This document shows, piece after piece, positions 33,522 to 33,587 of a stretch of DNA of 33,587 nucleotides. Source of the DNA: Ardenticatenaceae bacterium (GTDB lineage Bacteria; Chloroflexota; Anaerolineae; Ardenticatenales; Ardenticatenaceae); NCBI GenBank assembly GCA_015491235.1, contig WFWG01000037.1:1-33587 (forward strand). The letters run 5' to 3'. The notes under the pieces are model-generated. The model worked only from the letters and a program-made list of their open reading frames with translations. It did no database searches and was not told the DNA's origin. The translations under genes and the position numbers were made by a program. The first letter of the stretch is position 1. Every line of letters starts with the position of its first letter.

Positions 33522-33541
33522 GGCGTGGGGGGTGTCCCCCT

Positions 33542-33587
33542 GGGGCGCAGCGTTGGCTGCGCCCCTCCACCCTTTTGGGTGGGCGGG
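33542..33587 (+). repeat. Hairpin plus GGCGCC element, copy 3 (cut by window edge)
   Basis: A perfect 10-bp stem GGGGCGCAGC/GCTGCGCCCC with loop GTTG is followed by CTCCACCC and TTTTGGGTGGGCGGG (33573-33587), where the window stops. It has the same order as at 32719-32804, but the stem sequence is different. Confidence 0.65.

Overview
The window is about 33.6 kb of GC-rich bacterial chromosome. Several signs point to Chloroflexota, probably the Anaerolineae/Ardenticatenia side of the phylum. These are secreted proteins with long Pro-Thr-Ala linkers and a YLPI-type motif, a soluble kinase fused to a PQQ propeller, DUF4058, paired S41 proteases, and several B12-binding-type radical SAM proteins. 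The assignment is an inference from gene content. No rRNA, transposase, CRISPR array or phage gene is visible.

Left part (1-9.1 kb): a repeat-rich gene-free stretch (1-564) is followed by a YihY-type membrane protein that overlaps pyrimidine-nucleoside phosphorylase. Two secreted proteins lie on the minus strand (a beta-propeller-like protein with a Pro-Thr linker, and a CAP-domain protein). A plus-strand operon then carries two tandem S41 proteases and smpB, facing a small unknown gene.

Middle part (9.1-20 kb): a minus-strand three-gene signalling locus encodes a kinase-PQQ propeller, a J-domain-VWA fusion, and a nucleotidyl cyclase-zinc ribbon-FHA fusion. Divergent from it is a gene-free stretch of about 450 nt with a promoter, a 19-bp long-range closing helix and an intrinsic terminator. 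This looks like an unidentified structured RNA. Next come recX and rny, and facing them a minus-strand fumC-cyclase-FAH operon with its own promoter.

Right part (20-32.5 kb): mostly minus-strand genes make up a specialised-looking cluster. It holds four radical SAM proteins with N-terminal B12-binding-like domains (two pairs of paralogues), three methyltransferase genes carrying four methyltransferase domains, a flavin reductase-like protein, a PPOX/F420-type flavoprotein and a nucleotidyltransferase-fold protein. One plus-strand DUF4058 gene sits inside it. Many genes overlap by 4-8 nt, which indicates translational coupling. The product is not identifiable from sequence alone. Far right: a tRNA-Cys gene with a consensus promoter and a terminator.

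Several dispersed palindromic repeat families run through the window. One is a perfect or near-perfect GTGCGACGCAC palindrome, and one copy of it lies in frame inside a radical SAM gene. A second is a hairpin plus GGCGCC-centred element. A third is a pair of about 100-bp inverted repeats close to the two ends of the window.
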